Part shown: in pieces, positions 50,801 through 61,469 of the stretch | How the letters are laid out: the number at the start of each line of letters is the position of its first letter | How positions within the stretch are numbered: the first letter of the stretch is position 1 | Source: Ophiodon elongatus | Lineage: Eukaryota; Chordata; Actinopteri; Perciformes; Hexagrammidae | Length of the DNA stretch: 64,000 nt | Reading direction: 5' to 3' | Assembly: GCA_016806645.1 (NCBI GenBank) | Contig: JACSYO010002116.1 | Coordinates: forward strand, 6,442,001 to 6,506,000 | Program-made: the position numbers and the translations under genes | The notes under the pieces: model-generated | Seen by the model: the letters and a program-made list of their open reading frames with translations, nothing else | Told to the model about the DNA's origin: nothing | The model's database searches: none

Positions 50801-53266
50801 GGGTTAGATACAGTACTGTCAAGACTCAGTTGAGATGAGTGGGTGTTTTTTTTTTAACCACGAGTAGCATTATGGATCAATGTTTTGATTAGCAAGTCCC
50901 CATTTTGTTTGCCTCTTGTGCATGCACAGGAAGTTTAAAACATTTTGTTTTATCCGTTTGTACTCTGTGAGAAAGGAAATGGACTTAACACATTTGTTAG
51001 CTCTCAAGGATGCCTACAAGAACATTTGGTGAGAAACACTGAATGTAACCCAACATAACTGTCTTGTTAACAAGAAAACTCGACAGTGCCCCTTCATGTG
51101 TGCAGCTATATTTACAAGTCTGTTGTCGAGCGGATAATAAATACACAAATTAACTTGTGTTCAAAGAAATCTTGGAAAGAAGGTTAAATCAGAACTGAAT
51201 CACATCTGGCTGAAACTATTCAGTCTTCACTATTCTGAGGTCACAACTTCCAAATATGTACGTCTAATAGCCATAACCCTCTGTGATGTTGAGGTGGTTT
51301 CTATTTGGTTCATGTTTCAGCTCTACCACAACACAGTATAATGTTTATGTCAAATAGAATTGGTTATGCATTCGACATCATGCAGCAAAGTGTTGGTATG
51401 AATTGTAAATGCAGTATAAATGCAGTCCTTCTGTGTCCTTTTCAGAGAATATTAAAAAAAGACATATTGACAGCTGTTTGGAAGGGTTTAGTCAAGTATT
51501 CAATGTGGAAATGTTTTGCAGAAATTTGTGGTATTTTTCTAATTACAATGCACATCTTTTAAAACCTTTGACATATTTTGGTGAGTGTTTTGGGGTGACA
51601 TCGGCTGAAGATGTAACATATATGAACAGCCATCACTGTACTGTGTATTTTTAAAATCACCCAAAATGTATTCAAGCCTTTGCTTACAATCTTCTATGAC
51701 AATTCCTGAAACGAGGAATGACACAAAACTGCCTTCTTGGCCACCATAACTGCAACTGGTTTAATGCTTTGCATTGTTTCCATTTCTGCTTTGTTTTGTT
51801 ACAATTTGGGCAGAGCTGAACATGACCCTGGTTTCACATCATCCATAGAAAGCACGGAACCAGCACTTTCTTTTGCCTTATTCCTCATCGTTTCCCCCAA
51901 TAATGAGTGGACAATGCTTTTAGTCAATTGATAAATTGATAAAAGAATCATAGAAAGAAACCTCACCTTCTTCTCCATCATCGTCTGCCAAAAGCTCAGC
52001 TTCTACCCGTTCTGTATCCTCTCCACCCAGAATGGCCTGAAGCCGCTTTTGCTTGGCTTTGACTTTCTTTAGCTGTTTCTCCTGATATAAAAAGGTATTT
52101 TCATCATCATGACAATCACGATCAACGTTATGCTAATGTGACATTATCATGTAATTCATACAATTTAAATTTAAGGGTTTGTCATATTTAGTATTTTACC
52201 TTATTTTCTTTCTGTCGTTTGACAGATTCGATCTTCCTACTGATATCTTTACTGGAGGCAGCATAGGGAGACAGCTGCTCGATGATCTTGTTGATTTGTT
52301 TAAGAGACACTGTGACGGACCTGAAACACACACCATTAGGAAAAGAGGACGATTTATCAGCCCCTTACAGGTTTGTTGTTATTTTGCAATCAAAAAGACA
52401 TAAGTGAAATTCACTGCCCTTGTAAAACAAAATAGTTTTTGGTCTTTATCTGAGTTTACTCAGAGTTCGCGAATTCTACTGCAAATACATCTTGGAGGAA
52501 CTGATTTTGATTTTACTACCACCACTAAATCGCATGATCTTTCATTAAAGGCACCAGAAAAGCATGTATGCAGTACATTGTTAACATTTCATTCAACACA
52601 AAATGATATGAATACAATTATTTTGCCAAGAACAAAACTCCTGAAAACATAAGAATGAAAAAGGCCTCTATATTATTGCAGTTGATGTGCTTTACCTGAC
52701 ATCATCAAGCACAGAGTGGTATTCCTTCTCAGCCTCAGCTTTAGCTGCAGCCTGATTGGCCTCCTCGATTGCCTCGTCCACTTGCTGGAGAACCCCTTGC
52801 TCCAGGACGTCATGGTCATACACAGCCACACCCAGGCCCTGGAGTTCGTTGGCCCCAGAACTTGCCGATGCCGCTTGAATACGCAGTCGGTCGATCTGCA
52901 GCAAGGCTCCAGACCTCTTTCCACCTACACCCCATCACAGATGACAACACATGGAATGACGAGAGAGCCAGGAGTGACTCTTTGTGTTCACCATGAATCA
53001 GTTTGACAGAGCAAAGCTACTCGTGATGTTCTTCCCAGCCGTCTAATGGGGCAAGAGGTGCGTATCTCACCGCTGTTGCCCTCCCCAGGTCCAGTGTTGG
53101 CAGGATAGGCTGCAGCAGCCTCGGAGCCCTGGCTGTTTGCAGGGAAAGAGCAGACTGCTGAGCCCCCCGTAGACCCATCCTCGTCTGTCCCTCCCGGGGT
53201 GAGGGCAGCACTGGCAGGGCTGGAGAGAGAGGAGGGCTCCTGGTCCTCTGAACCGTCTACAGGCAT
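38439..53266 (-). CDS. ercc6: DNA excision repair protein ERCC-6 (Cockayne syndrome group B), complete
   Basis: Coding exons (minus): 53071..53266, 52696..52924, 52200..52320, 51967..52081, 50066..50777, 48554..48685, 47866..48024, 46848..46983, 46414..46584, 45976..46152, 44066..44182, 43497..43592, 42477..42695, 41782..41892, 41176..41295, 40762..40856, 40095..40240, 39425..39988, 39165..39333, 38990..39068, 38439..38888. All join in phase: 4,314 nt, 1,437 residues (human 1,493). SWI2/SNF2 ATPase motifs: Walker A GDEMGLGKT (524-532), DEGH box (639-642), SGSPMQNN, LLTTKVGGLGINLTGANR, motif VI RERAWRIGQ. The N-terminal ELQGLGVAVYDHDVLEQGVL helix, acidic/basic linker, and C-terminal ubiquitin-binding region (1367-1398, HDELLVDVRNFIAFQ) are present. 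CSB binds stalled RNA polymerase II and starts transcription-coupled repair in the nucleus. The gene appears intact. The start was chosen as the first ATG in frame after the exon 2 acceptor. No PGBD3-like transposase exon was seen in the introns. Confidence 0.98.
41079..41170. repeat. (TG)n microsatellite abutting an ercc6 donor site
   Basis: About 92 bp of GT repeats. The repeat ends 5 bp from the exon edge at 41,176, so on the coding strand the intron reads GTAAG followed directly by (AC)n. Confidence 0.95.
42277..42424. repeat. AT-rich nested palindrome with (TAA)n and (TA)n in an ercc6 intron
   Basis: AAAGTAGTTTATAATAA (42,327-42,343) and its exact reverse complement (42,407-42,423) flank a (TAA)n(TA)n core. 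A second pair, AAAATTATCATTAT (42,277-42,290) and ATAATGATAATTTT (42,307-42,320), lies just to the left. The block is about 50 bp from the exon at 42,477. Confidence 0.9.
42963..43022. repeat. (TG)n microsatellite in an ercc6 intron
   Basis: Interrupted GT repeats (TTTG, CGTG and AGGTG interruptions). Confidence 0.9.
43596..43655. repeat. (CA)n/(GACA)n microsatellite forming an ercc6 acceptor tract
   Basis: (CA)n followed by AGACAGACAGACAAACACAGACAG-like units. On the coding strand it is a (TG/TCTG)n run ending TAG at the exon edge 43,592, so it stands where the polypyrimidine tract should be. Confidence 0.9.
45428..45600 (+). repeat. Common teleost interspersed repeat (TCAATTCAATTTATTTTGTATAGCCC type)
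   Basis: The block begins with AATTCAATTTATTTTGTATA-GCCC, continues with AAATTTGCCTCAGAGGGCTT and ACAATCTGTACACATACGAC, and ends in GGAAAAACTCCCC-like sequence. I recognise this as a very widespread fish repeat family of uncertain class. It lies in the ercc6 intron between exons 45,976 and 44,182. Confidence 0.7.
47632..47660. repeat. C-run plus (CA)n microsatellite
   Basis: CCCCCCC followed by CA repeats in the ercc6 intron between exons 46,983 and 47,866. Confidence 0.9.
47808..47863. repeat. (TG)n microsatellite touching an ercc6 donor site
   Basis: GT repeats run up to 47,863; the donor dinucleotide (plus-strand AC) occupies 47,864-47,865 and the Walker A exon begins at 47,866. The intron on the coding strand is therefore GT followed at once by (AC)n. 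Confidence 0.95.
48157..48205 (+). repeat. Fragment of an ATTACATTACAT-type fish repeat
   Basis: ACATTACATTACAT, then CAGATGCAAT and GAGGTTGGCT, resembles the longer copy at 59,404. Short and diverged. Confidence 0.4.
48880..49000 (+). repeat. Teleost LINE/SINE 3' tail (GACTGGTGACCTGTC ... AATGGATGGAT)
   Basis: AGACTGGTGACCTGTCTAGG, then GCTGGGATAGGTCCAGC, then CCTGGACAGGGTAAGCAGGT, ATAGAGAATGGATGGAT is the typical 3' end of fish L2/CR1-type LINEs and the SINEs that share that tail. It sits in sense plus orientation inside an ercc6 intron, antisense to the gene. Confidence 0.8.
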
Positions 53267-53276
53267 AGTGATGCAG
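53071..53276 (-). other. ercc6: First coding exon of ercc6 including 10-bp leader
   Basis: The acceptor TTCGCAG ends at 53,277, leaving 10 leader bases (CTGCATCACT) before ATG 53,266. The N-terminal 65 residues (MPVDGSEDQEPSSLSSPASA onward) are Ser/Gly/Ala-rich and diverge from mammals, as expected for this end of CSB. Confidence 0.85.
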
Positions 53277-53775
53277 CTGCGAACAGAGACAGTCAAATGG
53301 GTCATTCAGACGTCAAACTGACAATGTAACGTTGTGTCTCTTCTAAGTCCTGGCTTTGCTTTGACAAAAGATACAATGTTTCCTTAATATAGTCATTGTG
53401 GGGGCAACGTCATCTTGTCTATCGGTTAGCTGACTTTAAGCAAAGTGAATTATCCTGAGAAAGAGAGACATTAATGTCTCTACTGAAACAGCTACCTGCT
53501 GTGGACAAAGACAATACACTAAGAAGTGAGGTGCATCGTTGTAACGTGCACACACAGTCGAGTTAGAAACACGTCTCTCACGTCTGCCCATTGTTTACGT
53601 GGCTAGGCTATCCTGCTAAGCTCACAGAGAGCCGGGCACCATCAGCTGTACGTGGGTTTGAATTAAACTACCAACGAATACAACTAGATTCATACGACAG
53701 GTAGTTCACGTTGCTACGGTATCAGTTTGGGTCCAATTGGGTATATTAGACAAAACAATGACAGAAATTACTTAC

Positions 53776-53880
53776 AAAGCCTGCAGTTACACAACATCAC
53801 TGCCTTGGTTTTCTGGCATGTTGTGTCGCTTCCTCCGAGCTCGGTTTCCGGTGCCGGAGAGCCGTCTGTTCGATGAGTAA
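53776..53880 (-). other. ercc6: ercc6 noncoding first exon with a short upstream ORF
   Basis: On the minus strand a GC-rich segment (ETS-like CCGGAAAC) runs to a donor GCTTT|GTAAGT at 53,775/53,776 and splices to 53,276. It contains ATG CCA GAA AAC ... TAA, a 10-codon upstream ORF (MPENQGSDVV) that ends before the splice. The upstream limit is approximate. Confidence 0.6.
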
Positions 53881-53891
53881 CCTGCTGGGCA

Positions 53892-53905
53892 GCGCCACCT
53901 GCTGG
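53892..53905 (-). promoter_or_regulatory. CTCF core motif next to the ercc6 promoter
   Basis: CCAGCAGGTGGCGC on the minus strand matches the vertebrate CTCF core CCASYAGRKGGCRS at all 14 positions. It lies just upstream of the presumed ercc6 transcription start, at the border between the four-gene block and the gene-poor right side. Confidence 0.6.
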
Positions 53906-54012
53906 TGCACGGCTGCACGGGGCTCACGTCCTCTAGATGGCGCCACGAAACCACTTCTTTTCGGAGAGAAGGGAGGCACTCACTTCCCCAGTCTAATGAA
54001 AACCGTTTTAAC

Positions 54013-54164
54013 GATGGCCAAAGTGTAAAACCTCATATCTGCAAAATGATTCCGGAAAAGTGTGAAGAACCTTCTTTCTGCACATTTGCATATTTTTAAA
54101 AAAACACGTTTTTTTAGTATTCTCAAACATTTTTTCAGATAGGAGGTTTTGCTCTTCGGCCATC
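54013..54164. repeat. Imperfect inverted repeat upstream of ercc6 (hairpin or small MITE)
   Basis: The left arm 54,013-54,048 (GATGGCCAAAGTGTAAAACC...) is the near reverse complement of 54,128-54,164 (...GGTTTTGCTCTTCGGCCATC), with about 30 of 36 positions pairing. The loop is about 80 bp and A/T-rich. No clear target-site duplication was found. Confidence 0.7.
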
Positions 54165-56205
54165 CCACATTTTGACATGTTGCGTTTGTGTTTTGCATAA
54201 TCAGCTTCGGAACCAGTTGGATGTAGATTTAAGAGTTGAGGAGAGTGTGGGAATTGTTGTGTCGCAATCAGGGTGCAGTCTGGCCAGATCTTGCATATTG
54301 TGACTATCCAATAATGCCACTTAAAATATCAATCTATTCCCCTGCAAAGCATCAAATCCTTTTTAATTTAGTTAAGTTCAAACATTTGGAAAGCCAAGCA
54401 CTTAATGGTTGTCACAACCATGAGCAGTGCCAAATACTTGCAACTCAGATGAAGTTTGTTTCCAATATATTGCATCAATAAACAAAGGACTTAATTAAAA
54501 TATATTCTCCGCTTCGCATTGCAGTGCCTGAGCAAAGGCCAGCAATCTTTCCTAACGGTGTTATTTGTGTAAACAGACATATCTATATAGGGATGGAAAT
54601 TGCTGTCACCCTTGGCTCAGAAACTGTAGGAATATGGAGACACTGGTCCATTTTATTTGCTTAGTAAATGTGGGTCACCTTCAGTGGAACCTCTCCAGAG
54701 ACACTGGAGGGGATTTTAATTTAGAAAGCACTGAACCAAAAGGAAAGTGTGCCAAAGTAAGAAGAGGAAGGCCTTTACTTGTAGTTTAATTAGAAAACCT
54801 GCATTTGTGCAGAGCTCTGTTTAAGTAACCGACACAGTGTTTTCTTTGCTGGGTTTCTTCTGGCTAGTTGATGTAAAGACCCACAGATAGGAGTCAGAAT
54901 GAGTAAAATAAACTATCAAGCTGTTGATGAATCACCATTGGTGGGAAATGAACTAATACATTCACTTGATGTTGTGACTGTGAGGTTGAGTTGCAGAAAG
55001 GAATGTAAACCTCCTGTCTGTCTGCACCCTCATTTTTATTGTTTATTCAAGCAAATCTTGACAACTTTTATCACGGAGGATGAGATAAAATGTATGTCCA
55101 TGGTTGTGTTTTCAGCACATAATAATTTAAGGAATGTTATTTAATAGACCACACCAAGCTCACAGGATTTAGTGGGTGCAAAGCTGTCCATCTTAACTTA
55201 ATACATGTGCTTGTATTCTTGTGCGCGTATGGGATAAATCCTGTTTCTTTGTATATAGGGATAAGTAGATTTATTGGCTGTAGGAGGGTAGATTGCAAAT
55301 CCCAGAGGGTGCGGTGGTGTGATGTTAACACCGTGCTCTCTGCTGTTTAGCATCCTGACAGTAGAATAACAAGTGGAGCACAATTTAAAGAGAGAACATT
55401 ATGTGTTTTTCTTTAGCACGGTGGGCTTGCTTTTCAGAGACTGTCTGAAGAGTCACAGTTCCACAACATCTTGAGAGTTTATGTGCATAAACAGGTAAGT
55501 GAGGTAACACCCTTCCACACTTCCACAGGTGCTACATGCTATATCATCTCTGTGTGGTGATGGAGTGTGAAGTTGTGTTTCATCCGTTATCTCCTTGCTA
55601 CGTGTTTTACTCTGTATTGACCTTCATCAGATGCCTGGAACCTGTCTCAAGGATAAAATCATTTTACGAAGAATTTTGTGAGATTTTCTTCCATTCATAT
55701 CATATTACAGGCTAGTTGTATTGCCTCTGATGAACCAGTTACTTATTAGGTCTATGATCGTACTCAAAATATGACATGTCTTGTTACTGCATTAGATTAT
55801 GGTAAACTGTTTTGGGAGGGTCTTCTCTGACAAATTTCAATGACAGGCTCTAATCTGACCTTTTTAAATGTGTTGCTGAATTTCATCTGTATCCTTTTAG
55901 ATTTTTAACAACCTAATGAAGACATTTTCTTTTACTGAAAAGTTGTGTTTTGTGGTGTGTGACCCAGTAAATAAAGTGAACTAAGAGTATTCTATGTGGT
56001 TATTTCCCCCCTAAAAATTTAGACGTACAATTGTATTCTTTTCAGAGTAGTTGTACTGGATTTGATGTTTTTCTGGCTCTAAACTCCACAAACATTCCAC
56101 TGCTGAGGGACATTTAGTTTCCCTATCATGCCATTTCTCAAGTGAAAGTCGTTACTGAGCCTCAAGGAAGGTATTTAATGTGTAAATACATGTAAATATT
56201 AGACC

Positions 56206-56255
<50 letters not shown>
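56206..56255. repeat. (TA)n microsatellite
   Basis: TA repeats with a single CA interruption near 56,231. Confidence 0.95.
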
Positions 56256-57180
56256 TGTGGGTATACAAACATAGGCATACATGTAGGCCACACAGAACAA
56301 GAGATACAGCATTTCACGCTTCCATATGTCACATTACACACATATGCACACACATGGTTAAATAATTGCATTTTTACAGGTGAAGTCTGTTTTGCTTCTT
56401 ATGTGGAACACTTGGTTTTGGGTTGAGTGAAAACCTCAGGTTTTAAATGGGAAAAAAAGAGAACCAGGATGTTTTGAGCCACAGACCAGTTAATAAATCA
56501 ACATGAGTAAAGCATTATCATGTCCATATCAATATATATTCAAACCTTGTTGTACTTTACATGAGTGTGGCCATAGTGACAGTGCTAATGTCTCCCATGT
56601 GTCCCCCTGTCCTAGTTTGTACATGTGTCTCTGTGTCTGATAGTAATTACAGGGCTGGGCTGGGTTCTCAATCGGGTGCATCAGACCTCTGCCATGTTAC
56701 TGTAGATGTCTCGTGCATCTGCTTGTGATTTCCCTCTGCAGCAGGTGTGTGTTTATGTACGTTTGTGCGCACATAACCACACAGCAACCGTGCTACACTA
56801 CTGTGCTCTCTTATAAACATCTTGACGAAAATTGGTTTCGGAGGTGGGCCGTCCAAAATGTTGAGCTCAAGGAAATTAGTTTAAATCTTTATCCTCCTGT
56901 AAAAGGTTTTAAAGTGGTTCATAGAGTGCACAGTAAAACACCTGCATGCAAACTGGTTCTGACACGTTCTCACATATGTCTACCTTCTCCAGGTCATGTT
57001 GTGTCGATACATTACAGGAAGTTCACGCAGAATTGTGTATTTAGCAGTCCTCACACAGCCAGAACAAACCACACCAGACAGAATCAGGCCAAGGCTTGTG
57101 CAGTATACAGTGACACGTCACATGAACCCGCCAGAACCACAATGTGGATTCAGTTTGCTGTATGTGCACATGGATGTTTA

Positions 57181-57252
57181 CGTGTGTGCGTGCGTGTGTG
57201 CGTGCGTGCGTGTGTGTGTTTGTGTGTGCGTGTGTGTGTGCGTGTGTGTGTA
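57181..57252. repeat. (TG)n/(CGTG)n microsatellite
   Basis: GTGTGCGTGCGTGTGTG-type alternating purine-pyrimidine tract of about 70 bp. Confidence 0.95.
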
Positions 57253-59403
57253 TTTGTGTTTCAGTGTGTGAGCGCTAACTTGGGTATGCATTGCTTTCCA
57301 GTGATAAATACAGTCTTTTCTTAGATGTGGCTTGGAGGACTCCAGCCAGTGATAGCTGTAGACCACAACTATGGGATCAGGACTGTTTTGGTGATATACG
57401 GTGGCAGCAGTGTCCTGACACAGAGCATGGCCTGAAACACAAGCTGACACATGCAGAGAGCATAGAGTGCACCAAATGTAGAAATGGCTAGTTTGGTGAC
57501 TTACATCCTAAATTCGTTACTTATTATCACAAAACAAAAAAAGAAATCACTTTTTTTCTGGGTCTGTTTTATAGTGTTGGTTCACACATTGTTAAAACAT
57601 ACATACCCAGGTGCCAAGCTGATGCTATATGCAGTCTGGGTAGGTGCCCTCTGTAAAAACAACAGTTCACATGGGAAATCTTGAAGACAGGGAACAGATA
57701 GGTAGGTCCAATGGGAGAGAAGATTAATGGACAACTTCCTACAACAGGAACACCTTCAGTCAACAAATGTTTCTCTTATTCCCCAATAGTTTAACTGATT
57801 CACAGGCAGAAAACAAATGAACTTTTATCAACTTCAATTTTCAACAAGTTACAATCAGTTGTTCAATAGTGTTCTTTGAAATCACAATGGACCCCAAACA
57901 CAAACGCTTTGTGTGTCTGAATGTGTGTGTTTGTGTATGTTTATGACCACCGATGCTGTGCTGCACTCTGACATTTATTCTGCAAATACAGGGAAGTTAC
58001 CTTCATCATCATCATCCTCTCCCCTCCACCTCTCATCTGACTTCTCTCTCTGCCTCTTTCTGTCAGTGTGATATCTTAATTCTCACAATAAATTGTAGAA
58101 GCGTGTGAAGGGTTTTTTCTTAAACCACACACAAATCAAGACTCAAGGTAAATGAATACTGACAACTTCCATCCCTTGAGTTTGGACCCATAATATTCAC
58201 TTATTTACTGCCACAGCTAAAATGTTTCCAAATGTCAAAAGCAATAATGCTCAGTTTTTCTGACTTATTTGGCTGTGAGCTGTGATTTTCCATGCCTTTC
58301 AGCACTCGCAGTCAGATTTTTCACATTTCTCTGTGCTTCTACCCTGTGGTGCTATATAGGTTTGATGCTTTTTTTTCCCCACATGGGTTACATCTATAGA
58401 GAACGTTTGAACGCCTCTATTGTTTGTTGTGTGTTTGTTCTCTCCGTCTAATCAGAAACATGTGCATCGCCATCGGATATGTGCGCTGAACACACAGAAC
58501 CTTAACTGACAGACCTCTGCACACCAGGGACCTCGCCCACTGGGCAATAAGCTTCACTGGGATAATACTGACTAAATAATAAATCCCAAGTGATAAAACA
58601 CAACAACAGGAATTCGTGGTGAGGATGTGCTGAACCAAGTAGCACATTGCTGAAGTAATCTTACTGAAGTTCATAAGGGGACAGACGATAATGCAGGGAG
58701 ATAAACTTGTTATTTAGAATCTGGTGTGTCTAAGCTTATTTCAGGAAAAAGGATGAAAAGATTATGATTGATTCTTTGAGAATCAAAATTGGGACCAGAG
58801 GTTGAAGGCCAGGAGGAACAGAAAGGGGGACAAAGCTGGGTGACAAAGGTTGAGTCAAGCTCCAAATTCAAAAGTCTCTCTTCCTGTCAGCATATTGAGA
58901 CATACTCTGGATGTCCTGGGAACAGGAAGCAACTCAACATTTCTTGCCAACTCTACACTTATGATGTACAGTAGGTTGAATCCTGGGAGAGTTTAATGAT
59001 CGTGTTAAGTAAAGTGTATAAAAAAAAAACATTTTTCCCCGATGACATAAATAAATCACTTGCAGCAACAGAAATAATTTTTGGCAGTTTCACAGGACTT
59101 TTCTAGTTCTTAGCTAATACATTTTGAAAATCCAGCTGCCAAACCATTTGTCTTGTATCATAGTCAGGGAACATTTATGCGGTTTAATTCAAAATGTATT
59201 GATGTTGGGGGAATTTATGCCCCAATAGTAAGCAAGTAGTAGTTTTCAGGAGCTACAAAAGGTGGCCTGGTCTTGTTCTTTTATTTGTACAACATTGAAG
59301 ATCATGCATGGAGTTTATCTAATCATTTTTTAAAGTGTTTCAGGACAGAAGACAATGAAAGCTTTTAACAGGAGATGTACATTTAAGCAAGAACCAGAGA
59401 AAT

Positions 59404-59510
59404 ATATTACATTACATTAATTTATTTGACAGATGCAATTTGAGGTTGAGCGTCTTGCTCAAAGACACGTCGACATGTGGACAGGAGGAGCTGGGGATCA
59501 AACCATCATA
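59404..59510 (+). repeat. Common teleost repeat (ATTACATTACATT ... GGGGATCAAACC)
   Basis: ATTACATTACATTAATTTAT, TTGACAGATGCAATTTGAGG, then CGTCTTGCTCAAAGACACGT, CGACATGTGGACAGGAGGAG, CTGGGGATCAAACC. This is the layout of a very frequent fish interspersed repeat that carries a GTCTTGCTCAAGGACAC core and ends in a tRNA-B-box-like GGGGATCGAACC. Slightly diverged and internally shortened. Confidence 0.65.
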
Positions 59511-61386
59511 GCTACTATTGGACAAAAAGACAGACTGACTGGCAGCATTGGACATAAAGAATGTCAGATGTCATGATCTTCTCAGCCTATCAGAAACTGG
59601 CATTTTAATCATATTGTCCATTTGTTGTAAGTTTCTGTGTCTGCTCAAAACAAAACTCAAATAAACCCACATATTGATAAGAGGCAGAGAGCTTTGTGTC
59701 TCTCTGGACCTTAGCCTCAAGGGAACCCTTTGTCCATCACTCCCTCCGTCAGCCTCACCCAGCTGATTTACACCAGGTCTATTGAATACAGAGACGATAG
59801 GCTGCTCATGCAGTCAGGGTTTTGAACGGTTGATTTACTCCAGGATAGGATCACAGGGTGTTGAGCCCAGGCAGGGCGTCCCTCATGGCCAAGGAGCTGC
59901 GACCAGGCCTCCATCTGCTCTGGGAGTCATAAATTAGCCCAAAGCTTTGTTAGCCGCTCACTCCTCTGCTCCTGCCCTTCTGCCACACTTACCCTTTATC
60001 CCAACCGACTCGGCCCCTGTCCTCACTCAGCATGATTAGAAGCACAACGCGCGCCATGCAGCCAGGAGCACACAGAGCCGCAGGGTATGTAGTAGTTGCT
60101 GCACTCAGTACGATAACAGGAAGGCCTAACTGGCTTCCTGGCTGTCCCCAGTGGACAGAAAAGTAGAGACACCGCATCTCTCTTCACACTTGCAGCATGC
60201 TGCCAATAGTTTTTGCTGCCTGTAGTTGTTGTGTAGACAACTGCAGATTTATTCTGAGTTTTAAACAATCCATTCTAGATACTTTCAGTTAAATCTCTAA
60301 TCCTACATAAATAACACATTTTTTTGTATCTGCTGTTAGGAGGATATGAAGAAAAAAACCTGACTAGGAAAACGAAACCTATGAACAAGATTAACGGATC
60401 TCTTTAGTGGACCAAATCAAACATGTTGATGTCTTCTGAGACACACTTTATTCGCAAACTCAGAAGTGTTTCCAGCTGCACAAAGATATCATGTGTGGGA
60501 GGCAATGAACAATCTTGTAAAACAACTCAGTGCATTAGAAGAATATATGATGTGCTAAACCAAATCCTTTTTACGGAACATCATCTGCTCAGCGGTGACT
60601 TACTTGGATTGTTGATGAGTATTCGTTCTCACTTTCTCATGAAGTCCTTTCTCTTGCTGTGTATTCTGGTTTCTAGACTTTCAGCAGTTGGCAAATATAC
60701 TGCACATCAGGGACTGATTACAAATATTTTTGTCTCATCAATGTATGAAAAATACATTGAATTAGCCAAGTAAGCACAAAGTCTACTGTGTTAAGACTGA
60801 AAGGAACTGAGGTTGTGACCATCGTCTGACCCTTTATTGTCGAATTTGAGGCAACTGCTCACCTCTTGCCAGGAGTGCACAGAACTCTAGCATGGCAGAT
60901 TTATGTATACACCAAAGACCTATCCAGATAAATGAGGAGTATTGCTGGGAAAGTGAAAGACCAACTCTGGAGTAGATAAAGTGCCCTGCCTGAGAGCCAA
61001 GAGTCTATTAGGTGCTATGCAACCCAATCTGATATCAGCTCTGGGTCAAAGTATCAGCAAAGGAGTCATATCAGTGAGGAGAAATAAATGCTTTCTGTTG
61101 TTTTACAGGTCAGCAGGGAGCATTCAGACCAGGAAGAGAGAAAAGGGAATGAAACCTGCTTTTCTTCTCCATCTTACTGTGTCTTTGTGCATCATCTTGC
61201 TTCTACCACATCCTTTGTATCACCAGTTCACACTTTAATACAAACAAGGGATCCAACCATGGAAAATACAGTTCCCTGCTGCTAACAACTATGTCCCCTT
61301 CCTCTCTTTAACATCAGCTGACCTTCCTTCCCGACGCTCTTCACCCAGCTTTGTTGACTTCCTGTATCAGATTGTTAATTGAAGAT

Positions 61387-61436
61387 GTGGGCAGCAACTC
61401 CTCTGCAGGAAGACCTGCAGAGGAATTGCTGCCCAC
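61387..61436. repeat. Near-perfect 23-bp hairpin with a 4-base loop
   Basis: Arms 61,387-61,409 and 61,414-61,436 are reverse complements at 22 of 23 positions (one C/A mismatch), with loop AAGA. GC-rich for its surroundings. Confidence 0.9.
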
Positions 61437-61439
61437 TTA

Positions 61440-61469
61440 AAACTGAAAGGCTCAAACGCCTTTCAGTTT
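61440..61469. repeat. Perfect 12-bp hairpin with a 6-base loop
   Basis: AAACTGAAAGGC (61,440-61,451) and GCCTTTCAGTTT (61,458-61,469) pair exactly; loop TCAAAC. It starts only 4 bp after the preceding hairpin. Confidence 0.9.

Noticed and set aside
56713..57324. 203-residue plus-strand open frame
   Set aside because: Its end is coded by the TG/CGTG microsatellite and the rest lacks family features or splice context.
61387..61436. Known microRNA precursor
   Set aside because: The loop is 4 bases and the stem 23 bp, too compact for a standard precursor, and neither arm matches a microRNA I recognise.
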